From F23-B02 sp946405205 (GTDB lineage: Bacteria > Bacillota > Clostridia > Oscillospirales > Oscillospiraceae): a stretch of DNA of 64,000 nt. Position numbers and translations under genes: made by a program. Positions 25,165-34,794 of this stretch are shown here, in pieces. The DNA is taken from positions 42,397 through 106,396 of the forward strand of contig CAMJGL010000004.1 in assembly GCA_946405205.1 (NCBI GenBank), written 5' to 3'. A model generated the notes under the pieces. That model was given only the letters and a program-made list of their open reading frames with translations, did not search any database and was not told the DNA's origin. Every line of letters begins with the position of its first letter. The stretch's first letter is position 1.

Positions 25165-26151
25165 ATGAAAAAGTATGTTTCCATGCTGCTTGCGCTGCTG
25201 ATGATTTGTTCATTATGCGCATGCGGTACAAACGGTGATCCTGCCCCAAGCAAAGAACCTGAAAGCAATGTGAAGATAGAGATACTCCTCGAGCAGGACG
25301 AAAGCATGATAAATACATACAGCCTTCTGGCGGTGGATCCCTCGGCGCCGTTTGTTGACGCCGACGGCAACGCCGTGAGCGACGTCGAGATAAACACCGT
25401 GGGCGCCGACGCGCTCATCAACTGGCTGCTGTCGAAGGACACCATGGAGCTTGCCGCGAACTTCGGCTATGCCGATTACGGCGAATACCTGTTCTATGCT
25501 CTGGACGGTGCTCCCGTGTCCGAGGCGGCAATACCCGAGGCTGAGGATGAGACCAGGACCATCCGCCTTTCCACCACCACCTCCGTCAACGACTCCGGAC
25601 TTCTCGGCTACCTGCTGCCCATGTTCGAGGACAAATACGGCTATGAGGTCGAGGTGTTCTCCGCAGGCACCGGCAAGGCAATCGCCAATGCCAAGATGGG
25701 CAACGCAGACCTTATCCTCGTCCATGCCAAAGCTCAGGAGGAGGCTTTCATAGCCGACGGCTTCGCCCGCGTCATCGACGGCATGGATGCCGAGCGCCTG
25801 TCATTCCTGTACAACTATTTCGTGCTGGTCGGCCCCGCTGACGATCCCGCCGGAGTCAAGGATGCCGGCGACGTAAAGGCCGCGTTCAAGGCGATAGCCG
25901 ACGGCAAGTACAAGTTCGTATCCCGCGGCGACGGCTCGGGAACTCACACCAAGGAGCTCTCCCTCTGGCCCGAGGAGCTTGGCATCACCGCAGAGCAGGA
26001 AAGCTTTGCAGATTACACCGATTGGTATATTTCCTCCAATGCCGGCATGGGTGTGTGCCTGACCATGGCAAACGAGCAGGGCGCGTACATCCTCTCGGAT
26101 AAGGCGACCTTCCTGACCTTCCGCGCAAACGACGGCGTTATCGAAGGATAA
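25165..26151 (+). CDS. tupA: TupA-like tungstate-binding lipoprotein, apparently circularly permuted
   Basis: Signal peptide with lipobox LCAC (Cys20). The core from residue ~133 has the TupA ligand motifs TTTSVNDSGLLGYLLP and FVSRGDGSGTH, then ends at AYILSDKATFLTFRANDG. In ordinary TupA that point is followed by a ~90-residue segment with a pattern like hhVEGDxxLhNxYxVIAV and a C-terminal FGxxxYGxxLF. Here the equivalent piece (IEILLEQDESMINTYSLLAV ... NFGYADYGEYLFY, residues 37-111) sits at the N-terminus, between the signal peptide and the core. The protein is 328 residues. Function in tungstate capture is supported by tupB and tupC downstream and the AOR locus upstream. AAGGAG precedes the ATG. 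Confidence 0.85.
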   Translation: MKKYVSMLLALLMICSLCACGTNGDPAPSKEPESNVKIEILLEQDESMINTYSLLAVDPSAPFVDADGNAVSDVEINTVGADALINWLLSKDTMELAANFGYADYGEYLFYALDGAPVSEAAIPEAEDETRTIRLSTTTSVNDSGLLGYLLPMFEDKYGYEVEVFSAGTGKAIANAKMGNADLILVHAKAQEEAFIADGFARVIDGMDAERLSFLYNYFVLVGPADDPAGVKDAGDVKAAFKAIADGKYKFVSRGDGSGTHTKELSLWPEELGITAEQESFADYTDWYISSNAGMGVCLTMANEQGAYILSDKATFLTFRANDGVIEG

Positions 26152-26159
26152 AACCCGCT

Positions 26160-26846
26160 ATGGAAACTGCTCTTCACAAAGCGATCGAGCTAATATTTTC
26201 CGGCAGCGCGCTTCTGGAGGATATAGTTTGGGTCACTGTGCGAATGAGCCTTGCAAGTTCACTCACGGCACTCCTTATCGGAGTGCCGTTTGGTGTGCTT
26301 TTCGGCAGCGGCTCCTTCCCGGGAAAGAGAATACTTGTAGTCATAAACCGCACGCTCATGGGACTTCCGCCCGTGGTATGCGGGCTTTTGTGCTATCTGA
26401 TGTTCTGCGGAGTGGGGCCTCTGCGCCATCTTGAGCTGCTGTATACGGTAACGGGCATGGTGATTGCCCAGATAATCCTGATAACCCCCATCGTCATCGG
26501 CATGATGGAGCCCTTCGTGTCGGGCATATATCCGGATATACGCGAAACGGCGCGGGGTATGGGCATAAGCCGGATAAAAACGCTGGGCCTTCTCATAAAC
26601 GAGAGCCGGTATCAGATCTTTTCCACCTATCTCATGGCGCTGTCGAGGGCTCTGGCAGAGGTCGGAGCGGTCTCTATGGTCGGCGGAGCCATCGCCTACA
26701 AGACAAACGTCATGACGACCGCTATCATGAACTTCACCAACATGGGCAATTTCACCACGGCCCTCGCTCTGGGCATCATCCTGCTCGCGGGCTCTCTTGT
26801 CATAAACGCCGCGGTATCTCTGATGCAGGGGAGGGCTGATGCATGA
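26160..26846 (+). CDS. tupB: Tungstate ABC transporter permease
   Basis: A 228-residue BPD-type permease with five or six helices. The coupling loop reads ETARGMGISRIKTLGLLINES, and the segments FGSGSFPGKRILVVINRTLMGLPPVVCGL and SRALAEVGAVSMVGGAIAYKTNVMTTAIM are characteristic of TupB. Eight bases after tupA and overlapping tupC by four (ATGA). Confidence 0.9.
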   Translation: METALHKAIELIFSGSALLEDIVWVTVRMSLASSLTALLIGVPFGVLFGSGSFPGKRILVVINRTLMGLPPVVCGLLCYLMFCGVGPLRHLELLYTVTGMVIAQIILITPIVIGMMEPFVSGIYPDIRETARGMGISRIKTLGLLINESRYQIFSTYLMALSRALAEVGAVSMVGGAIAYKTNVMTTAIMNFTNMGNFTTALALGIILLAGSLVINAAVSLMQGRADA

Positions 26847-27496
26847 TACTTGAAAATCTGAAGAAAAGCTATAACGGCAGACTTGTGCTCGATGTTGAAG
26901 CTCTGAACCTTGAAGACGGTAAAATATATGCCGTCATCGGCGCAAACGGAAGCGGAAAATCCACGCTTGCAAAGCTTGCGGCCGGCGTGCTCGAGCATGA
27001 CGGCGGCAGGACGGAGAAACAGTATCTCAGCATCGGCTATATGCCTCAGAAAAGCTTTGCATTCCGCATGAGCCTCAGAAAAAATATGCTGATAAACGGT
27101 GATGACGCACAGCGTGCGCAGGAGCTTCTCGGCGCGCTGAAGCTCGGACATCTTTCGGAGGCAAAGGCAAAGCGCCTCTCCGGCGGCGAGACCGCACGGA
27201 TGGCGCTGGCAAGGCTGCTGATGCGCGATTATGAGCTGCTTGTGCTCGATGAGCCGAGCTCCGCTATGGATATAGAGTCGACGCTGCTGGCGGAAAAGCT
27301 CATCCGCGATTATCGGGACAGGACAGGCTGTGCCGTGCTTATCGTCACGCACTCTATAAGTCAGGCCGAGCGCATAGCCGACGAGGTGCTTTTCCTCTCC
27401 GAAGGAAGGCTAATAGAGCGAGGCAGTCCGGAAAAGCTCATAGAGCATCCCGAGAACGAAATAACCCGCCGCTTCATAGAGTTTTACAGCAAATAG
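26843..27496 (+). CDS. tupC: Tungstate ABC transporter ATP-binding protein
   Basis: A 217-residue ABC ATPase with Walker A IGANGSGKSTLAKL, Q-loop GYMPQKSFAF, signature LSGGETARMALARLL, Walker B LLVLDEPSSAMD and H-loop IVTHSIS. It lacks the regulatory C-terminal domain of larger molybdate ATPases. Last gene of tupABC, ending at a shared terminator. Confidence 0.9.
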   Translation: MILENLKKSYNGRLVLDVEALNLEDGKIYAVIGANGSGKSTLAKLAAGVLEHDGGRTEKQYLSIGYMPQKSFAFRMSLRKNMLINGDDAQRAQELLGALKLGHLSEAKAKRLSGGETARMALARLLMRDYELLVLDEPSSAMDIESTLLAEKLIRDYRDRTGCAVLIVTHSISQAERIADEVLFLSEGRLIERGSPEKLIEHPENEITRRFIEFYSK

Positions 27497-27498
27497 AA

Positions 27499-27532
27499 AA
27501 CAGCTCCGCACTCGTTTGAGCGCGGAGCTGTT
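27499..27532. terminator. Bidirectional terminator between tupC and glnS
   Basis: An 11-bp stem (27499-27509 with 27522-27532) closing a 12-base loop between the convergent tupC and glnS genes. A TTTTC tract follows on the minus strand. Confidence 0.75.
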
Positions 27533-27539
27533 GTATACC

Positions 27540-29207
<1,668 letters not shown>

Positions 29208-29247
29208 ACTGCAACTCCTGTTATCCGGATACTTTTGAATAATTGAG

Positions 29248-29276
29248 ATTATAAACGATAATTGTAGTAATTACAA
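29248..29276 (-). promoter_or_regulatory. Promoter of glnS, overlapping a short dyad
   Basis: Minus strand: -35 TTGTAA (29271-29276), 17-base spacer, -10 TATAAT (29248-29253). The -35 overlaps the dyad TTGTA-GTAAT-TACAA (29262-29276) that also lies upstream of the divergent flavoprotein gene. Confidence 0.65.
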
Positions 29277-29331
29277 CAAAAAAGTAGTATAATAACTGCT
29301 AAAATAAGAAAAAAACGGCGAGGTGAAAGCA

Positions 29332-30153
29332 ATGAGCGGAAAATTCGATATTCTCATAGTCGGCGGAGGCCCCGCGGGCATATCTGCGGCGCTTACCGCG
29401 CTCAACCGCGGCAAAAGCGTCGGAGTCATAGCAAACCCGCCGTCAAGCAGCAAGCTGTATCTTGCCGAGGAGGTCACGAACTATCCCGGAATAACCGGCA
29501 GCGGCAGCGAAATCATGGAGGCCATGCACCGCCAGCTTGTGGACAGCGCGGCTCAGATAATCGAGGGCAGAGCCCTCAGCGTCATGCCCTTGGGCAGCAC
29601 CGTGGGAGCCGCCGTCGGGAACGACTTTTACGAGGCCGCGGCCGTTATAGTGGCCACGGGCATAAGCCGCAGGCCGCTATGCGCCGGTGAGAGCAGCTTC
29701 CTCGGCCGCGGCGTCAGCTACTGCGCCACCTGCGACGGTATGCTGTACAGGGGAAAAACCGTAGCCGTGATAGGCGAGGGCGAAGAGGCCGAGAGCGATA
29801 TACGCTTCCTGCGCGATATCGGCTGCGAGGTTCTCACCTTCAGCGGCAAAGGAAAATTCGATATCCGCGGCGATGCAAGGGCGGATACCCTTGTCGTAAA
29901 CGGAAAGGAGTATAAGACCGACTGCATCTTTATTTTAAAAGAAACGCTGTCGGCGGAAAGCCTCGTACCGGGAATAGAGACCGAGCGGGGGATAATAAAA
30001 ACCACCCGCGCCGGAGAGACTAACATAAAGGGCGTTTTTGCCGCCGGAGACTGCACCGGCGCGCCTTACCAGCTTGCAAAGGCGGCGGGGGAGGGCAATG
30101 TTGCCGCCCTTACCGCGTGCGAATATATAAATTCATTGACAAAGGAGAAATGA
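29332..30153 (+). CDS. Thioredoxin reductase-like flavoprotein with degenerate nucleotide site
   Basis: A 273-residue protein with FAD motif VGGGPAGISAAL, redox-active YCATCDG and a C-terminal FAD motif GVFAAGDCTGAPYQLAKAAGEG, as in TrxB. The central domain that normally binds NADPH is short: its first loop reads GEGEEAESD, and the HRRxxxRA phosphate-binding motif is missing. It is followed directly by thioredoxin. It probably reduces that thioredoxin using a donor other than NADPH, such as ferredoxin. ATG 29332 has AGGTG six bases before it. Confidence 0.82.
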   Translation: MSGKFDILIVGGGPAGISAALTALNRGKSVGVIANPPSSSKLYLAEEVTNYPGITGSGSEIMEAMHRQLVDSAAQIIEGRALSVMPLGSTVGAAVGNDFYEAAAVIVATGISRRPLCAGESSFLGRGVSYCATCDGMLYRGKTVAVIGEGEEAESDIRFLRDIGCEVLTFSGKGKFDIRGDARADTLVVNGKEYKTDCIFILKETLSAESLVPGIETERGIIKTTRAGETNIKGVFAAGDCTGAPYQLAKAAGEGNVAALTACEYINSLTKEK

Positions 30154-30155
30154 TC

Positions 30156-30461
30156 ATGTCAGTTATGCATCTTACAAAGGATAATTTTGATTCCGTCACA
30201 TCCTCAGGTCTTGTTATCGTCGATTTCTGGGCCGAGTGGTGCGGCCCCTGCCGTATGCAGGGCCCTATACTCGATCAGCTCGAGGAGGAGATAGGCAGCA
30301 AGGTCAAGGTCTGCAAGCTCAATGTGGACGATCACCCTGATATCGCTCAGCGCTTCGGAGTGTTCAGCATCCCCACGCTGATCGCCTTCCGCGACGGCAA
30401 ACAGATAAGCAAGGCCGTCGGCGTTCAGAGCAAGGAGCAGCTCATTGCCATGCTCGGCTGA
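30156..30461 (+). CDS. trxA: Thioredoxin
   Basis: A ~102-residue thioredoxin with the active site FWAEWCGPCRM and the cis-Pro motif SIPTLIAFRDG. It reduces disulfides in the cytoplasm and is recharged by the flavoprotein just upstream. ATG 30156 is chosen because AAAGGAG lies eight bases before it. The ATG at 30150 is too near. Confidence 0.92.
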   Translation: MSVMHLTKDNFDSVTSSGLVIVDFWAEWCGPCRMQGPILDQLEEEIGSKVKVCKLNVDDHPDIAQRFGVFSIPTLIAFRDGKQISKAVGVQSKEQLIAMLG

Positions 30462-30499
30462 GAACGGCGGACAATCGACTTTCATGCTTAAAAATTTTG

Positions 30500-30528
30500 T
30501 TGCATTTAGTGCTGCACCCGTATATAAT
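30500..30528 (+). promoter_or_regulatory. Promoter of degV gene
   Basis: TTGCAT (30500-30505), 17 bases, TATAAT (30523-30528). The -10 box lies in the centre of a 25-base palindrome (30513-30537). Confidence 0.65.
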
Positions 30529-30537
30529 ACGGGTGCA
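30513..30537. promoter_or_regulatory. 25-bp palindrome embedding the degV -10 box
   Basis: TGCACCCGTAT (30513-30523) and ATACGGGTGCA (30527-30537) are perfect complements around ATA. It can act as an operator for the degV promoter, as the trxA terminator, or as both. There is no T-run after it on the plus strand, which weakens the terminator reading. Confidence 0.5.
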
Positions 30538-30571
30538 ATACTTTTAATGAGTATAAATCAAGGAGGTAGCT

Positions 30572-31459
30572 ATGTCTGATTATATATTGAGCTGCTGCTC
30601 GACCGCCGACCTGTCAAAGGAGCATTTTGACCGCCGCGACATACATTACATCTGCTTTCACTATCTTTTAAACGGTGAGTCGTATCCCGACGATCTCGGC
30701 CAGAGCATCGCATTTGAGGATTTTTACAGAATGATGACCGAAGGGGCCGACACCAAGACCAGTCAGGTCAACGTTGCCGAGTTCGTCGATTACTTCACGC
30801 CCTTCCTCAAGGAGGGTAAGGACATACTTCATGTAACGCTCTCAAGCGGCATTTCCGGAGTTATCAACTCCGCGCAGACCGCCGCGGAGCTCCTGTCGCA
30901 GGAGTATCCCGACAGAAAGATATACATCGTTGATTCCCTCGGTGCTTCCTCGGGCTACGGCCTTATCATGGAGACTCTCGCCGACATGAGGGACGAGGGC
31001 AAGAGCGTGGACGAGCTGCACGATTGGCTCGAGGAAAACAAGCTGCGTCTGCACCACTGGTTCTTCTCGACCGACCTTACCTTCTATGTCAAGGGCGGAC
31101 GTGTATCCAAGGCCTCCGGATTCTTCGGAACTATGCTCAATATCTGCCCGCTTCTGAACATGGACAATCTGGGCAGACTTATCCCGAGGGAAAAGATCCG
31201 CACCAAGAAGAAGGTCATCAAGACGATCGTGGACCGCATGGAGGAATGCGCCGCCGACGGTCTGGATTATTCGGGCAAGTGCTTCATTTCCCAGTCGGCC
31301 TGCGCCGAGGACGCAGAGGCGGTCGCGGCTCTCGTTGAAGAGCGCTTCCCCAAGCTCAACGGCAAGGTCGTTATAAACTACATCGGAACGACCATCGGCA
31401 GCCACACCGGCCCCGGAACCGTGGCTCTGTTTTTCTGGGGTAAGGAGAGAGTCGATTGA
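30572..31459 (+). CDS. DegV-family fatty-acid-binding protein
   Basis: A 295-residue DegV/FakB-like protein. DegV features are the early serine/threonine of CSTADL, the TSQVN motif, and HVTLSSGISGVINSAQ, which in relatives hold the fatty acid carboxylate; the C-terminal half has GTTIGSHTGPGTVALFF. FakB proteins present fatty acids to the kinase FakA, but no FakA is in the window. AAGGAGG precedes the ATG. Single gene with its own promoter. Confidence 0.88.
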   Translation: MSDYILSCCSTADLSKEHFDRRDIHYICFHYLLNGESYPDDLGQSIAFEDFYRMMTEGADTKTSQVNVAEFVDYFTPFLKEGKDILHVTLSSGISGVINSAQTAAELLSQEYPDRKIYIVDSLGASSGYGLIMETLADMRDEGKSVDELHDWLEENKLRLHHWFFSTDLTFYVKGGRVSKASGFFGTMLNICPLLNMDNLGRLIPREKIRTKKKVIKTIVDRMEECAADGLDYSGKCFISQSACAEDAEAVAALVEERFPKLNGKVVINYIGTTIGSHTGPGTVALFFWGKERVD

Positions 31460-31461
31460 GC

Positions 31462-31490
31462 TTGACTTTTCCGAATTTTGCGCATATAAT
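31462..31490 (+). promoter_or_regulatory. Promoter of the valS leader
   Basis: TTGACT (31462-31467), 17-base spacer, TATAAT (31485-31490), directly after the degV stop. Confidence 0.75.
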
Positions 31491-31496
31491 AACTAT

Positions 31497-31730
31497 CCAT
31501 TAAAAGCAGTGATAAGCAGGAGTAGGCCAAACGCGCTTTTCAGAGAGGGAACGGCCGGTGAAAGTTCCCAAAGCGCGCCGCCGAAGGTCGGCTTTGAGCA
31601 GCCGTGCTGAATTGAGTAGGCCGGACGGGAACTCCCGTTACAGAGTCACGAGTGTCACGCATATTGCGTGGAATTCAGGTGGTACCGCGTAATTTACTGC
31701 GCCCTGATGTTTTTCATCAGGGCGCATTTC
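31497..31730 (+). ncRNA. T-box riboswitch of valS
   Basis: The leader has a stem I region beginning with AAGCAGTGATAAGCAGGAGTA, the canonical T-box AGGTGGTACCGCG at 31677-31689, and an intrinsic terminator (12-bp stem 31698-31709 with 31715-31726, then TTTC). A GTC triplet in GAAGGTCGGC is a reasonable specifier for valine. Uncharged tRNA-Val should bind here and favour read-through into valS. Confidence 0.9.
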
Positions 31731-31749
31731 TATTGTCAGGAGGAAAATG

Positions 31750-34371
31750 ATGAGAGAATTACCGAAAGTTTATGACCCCGCTTCGGTGGAAAAGAAGATC
31801 TACGATATGTGGCAGGAGGGCGGATACTTCAAGGGCGTTATCGACCCCGATAAGAAGCCTTTCTCGATAGTCATGCCGCCTCCCAACGTAACGGGACAGC
31901 TCCACATGGGCCATGCCCTCGACTCCACCCTGCAGGATATCCTCATCCGGTACAAGAGGATGCAGGGCTATGCCGCTCTGTGGCTTCCCGGCACCGACCA
32001 TGCCGGAATAGCGACGCAGATCAAGGTCGAGGAGGAGCTTCGCAAGAACGAGGGACTCACCCGCTACGATCTCGGCCGCGAAAAGTTCCTTGACCGCGTG
32101 TGGGACTGGAAGAATATGTACGGCAACCGCATCGTTGAGCAGCAGAAGGTGTTGGGCGCCTCCTGCGATTGGGACAGAAGCGCCTTCACCATGGACGAGA
32201 CCCGCGCAAAATCGGTGCGCGAGACCTTCTGCGAGCTGTACGAAAAGGGACTTATCTATAAGGGCAGCCGCATCATAAACTGGTGCCCCAAGTGCCGCAC
32301 GGCCCTGTCCGACGCCGAGGTCGAGTACAAGGACATGCCCGGCTCCTTCTGGCACATCAGATACCCCATCGAGGACTCCGATGAGGAGTTTATCATCGCC
32401 ACCACCCGGCCGGAGACCATGCTGGGCGACTCCGGCGTCGCCGTCCACCCCGATGACGAGCGCTATGCGCATCTTGTCGGCAAGAACGCAATACTGCCCC
32501 TCGTCGGCAGGAAGCTGCCCATCGTGGCCGACGACTATGTCGAGCTCGGCTTCGGCACCGGCGCCGTTAAAATGACTCCCTGCCACGACCCCAACGACTA
32601 TGAGGTCGGACTGCGCCACAACCTTGAGCAGATCCTCGTCATCGATGAGGATGCGAAGATCATAAACGGCGGCAAGTACAACGGCATGGACCGCTATGAG
32701 GCGAGAAAGGCCATCGTTGCCGATCTCGAGGAGCAGGGCTATCTTGTGAAGGTCGAGCCGTATAATCACAATGTAGGCTGCTGCTACCGCTGCGGCACGG
32801 TCGTCGAGCCGCTCACCAGCCCCCAGTGGTTTGTTAAGATGAAGCCTCTTGCCGAGGCGGCCATCGAGGTCGTGAAGGACGGAAGGATAAAATTCGTTCC
32901 CGAGCGCTTCACCAAGACCTATATGAACTGGATGGAGAATGTCCACGACTGGTGCATCTCCCGTCAGCTCTGGTGGGGACACAGGATACCCGCGTGGTAC
33001 TGCGACGACTGCGGCGAGATCACCGTATCCCGCACCGACGCCTGCGAATGCGCGCACTGCGGCAGTAAGAATATCCATCAGGAGGAGGACGTTCTGGACA
33101 CATGGTTCTCCTCGGCGCTGTGGCCGTTCAGCACAATGGGCTGGCCCGAAAAAACGCCGGAGCTTGACTACTGGTACCCCACCTCCGTCATGGTCACCGG
33201 CTACGACATCATCTTCTTCTGGGTCGCGAGAATGATATTCTCCGGAATGGAGCAGATGAAGGAGGAGCCCTTCCACACGGTGTTCATCCACGGTCTGGTG
33301 CGCGACAGCCAGGGCAGAAAAATGTCCAAGAGCCTCGGCAACGGCATCGACCCGCTGGAGATGGCGGAAAAATACGGCGCCGACGCGCTGCGCTTTAACC
33401 TCATAACCGGCAACAGCCCCGGCAACGATATGCGCTTTTACGTTGAAAAGTGCGAGGCGATGCGCAACTTCTGCAACAAGATATGGAACGCCTCACGCTT
33501 TGTTATGATGAACCTGACGGTCGATGACTGCCGCCTGCCGGAGAAGCTCGAGACCGAGGATAAGTGGATACTTTCAAAGCTCAATCAGGTGATAAAGGAA
33601 GTCTGTGACAATATGGACAGCTACGAGCTGGGCGTTGCCGCCGGCAAGATCTATGACTTCATCTGGGACAGCTACTGCGACTGGTATATCGAGCTGACAA
33701 AGCCCCGCCTCAACGGCGAGGACGAGGCGGCAAAGGAGAGCGCACAGCGCGTTCTGCTGTATGTCCTGACTGAGATACTCAAGCTTCTGCACCCCTTCAT
33801 GCCCTTCATCACCGAGGAGATATGGCAGGCTCTGCCCCACGAGGGCGAGGCGCTGATGATAGCCGAATACCCCGGGTTCAGGCAGGAGCTCTGCTTCCCC
33901 GAGGACGAGGTGAACTTTGAGATGGTCATGGAGGCGATAAAGGCCGTCCGCGCCCGCAGGGCCGAGATGAACGTACCTCCCTCCAGAAAAAGCCACCTCA
34001 TCATCGTCACCGGCAAGGCGAAGGCCTTCACCGAGGGCGAGAAGTTCATATGCAAGCTCGCGTATGCGTCCGGGATCCAGGTCACGGATCAGCTTCCCGG
34101 TAGCACCGACGGCATGGTGTCCGTAATCACGGACAACGCGAGGATGTTCATGCCCATGGCCGAGCTCGTCGACCTTGAAAAGGAGCGGGCGCGCATGGAA
34201 AAGGAGCTTGCAAACGCCAAAAAGCAGCTTGACGGCCAGAACGCAAAGCTTGCAAACGAGAACTTCGTGTCCCGCGCACCGGAGCACGTCGTGAACCTTG
34301 AGCGGGAGAAAAAGGCAAAGCTCGAGGCGCTTATCGAAAATCTTGAGGACAGTCTCAAAAAACTCGGATAA
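31750..34371 (+). CDS. valS: Valyl-tRNA synthetase
   Basis: A ~873-residue class Ia synthetase. It shows the HIGH motif PNVTGQLHMGHAL, the editing domain with TTRPETMLGDSGVAVHP, the KMSKS motif GRKMSKSLGNG and the C-terminal coiled coil (MEKELANAKKQLDGQNAKLANENF) typical of ValRS. Of two adjacent ATGs, 31750 lies six bases after AGGAGG and is preferred over 31747. Controlled by the T-box upstream. Confidence 0.95.
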   Translation: MRELPKVYDPASVEKKIYDMWQEGGYFKGVIDPDKKPFSIVMPPPNVTGQLHMGHALDSTLQDILIRYKRMQGYAALWLPGTDHAGIATQIKVEEELRKNEGLTRYDLGREKFLDRVWDWKNMYGNRIVEQQKVLGASCDWDRSAFTMDETRAKSVRETFCELYEKGLIYKGSRIINWCPKCRTALSDAEVEYKDMPGSFWHIRYPIEDSDEEFIIATTRPETMLGDSGVAVHPDDERYAHLVGKNAILPLVGRKLPIVADDYVELGFGTGAVKMTPCHDPNDYEVGLRHNLEQILVIDEDAKIINGGKYNGMDRYEARKAIVADLEEQGYLVKVEPYNHNVGCCYRCGTVVEPLTSPQWFVKMKPLAEAAIEVVKDGRIKFVPERFTKTYMNWMENVHDWCISRQLWWGHRIPAWYCDDCGEITVSRTDACECAHCGSKNIHQEEDVLDTWFSSALWPFSTMGWPEKTPELDYWYPTSVMVTGYDIIFFWVARMIFSGMEQMKEEPFHTVFIHGLVRDSQGRKMSKSLGNGIDPLEMAEKYGADALRFNLITGNSPGNDMRFYVEKCEAMRNFCNKIWNASRFVMMNLTVDDCRLPEKLETEDKWILSKLNQVIKEVCDNMDSYELGVAAGKIYDFIWDSYCDWYIELTKPRLNGEDEAAKESAQRVLLYVLTEILKLLHPFMPFITEEIWQALPHEGEALMIAEYPGFRQELCFPEDEVNFEMVMEAIKAVRARRAEMNVPPSRKSHLIIVTGKAKAFTEGEKFICKLAYASGIQVTDQLPGSTDGMVSVITDNARMFMPMAELVDLEKERARMEKELANAKKQLDGQNAKLANENFVSRAPEHVVNLEREKKAKLEALIENLEDSLKKLG

Positions 34372-34411
34372 GTTCGACGGGATTTTATAAAATCCGCGAA
34401 TATAAATAAGT

Positions 34412-34449
34412 AAACTGGTGTTATGTACCGTTGTGCATAACACCAGTTT
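34412..34449 (+). terminator. Terminator after valS
   Basis: A 14-bp stem (34412-34425 with 34436-34449) ending in a T-run. It lies 18 bases before the spoIIAA start. A separate perfect 16-bp palindrome (GGATTTTATAAAATCC, 34380-34395) sits just upstream. Confidence 0.8.
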
Positions 34450-34467
34450 TTTATTGGAGTGATACGA

Positions 34468-34794
34468 ATGAAAATATCAACAGAATATCTGGACGGTCGG
34501 CTCACCGTGTATCTTGCCGGCGAGCTTGACCACCACGGCGCAAGGGAAACGGTCGAAAGTATTTCCGAGGCAATAGACGCAAAGCTGCCGCGCGATCTGA
34601 CTTTGGATATGTCGCATCTCGGCTTCATGGACTCCTCGGGAATAGCCGTGATAGTAAGAACGTACAGGAAGATACGCGAGGCGGGCGGCAGAATGTATAT
34701 CGAAAACCCGCAGCCTCAGCCGCTCAAGGTGCTGGACGCCTCGGGGATCGACAGGATGATACCGATAGCAGCTAAAAGGGAGGTAACGACATGA
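34468..34794 (+). CDS. spoIIAA: Anti-sigma F factor antagonist SpoIIAA
   Basis: A 108-residue STAS-domain protein. The phosphorylatable serine lies in MSHLGFMDSSGIAVIVRTYR, the conserved site for SpoIIAB kinase. In the forespore the dephosphorylated form frees sigma F. ATG 34468 follows GGAG by eight bases. It overlaps spoIIAB by four bases. Confidence 0.92.
   Translation: MKISTEYLDGRLTVYLAGELDHHGARETVESISEAIDAKLPRDLTLDMSHLGFMDSSGIAVIVRTYRKIREAGGRMYIENPQPQPLKVLDASGIDRMIPIAAKREVTT

Noticed and set aside
31759..33291. 510-codon minus-strand frame inside valS
   Set aside because: Shadow of valS: low-complexity Gly/Val/Ala/Asp composition, no ribosome site, no conserved motif.
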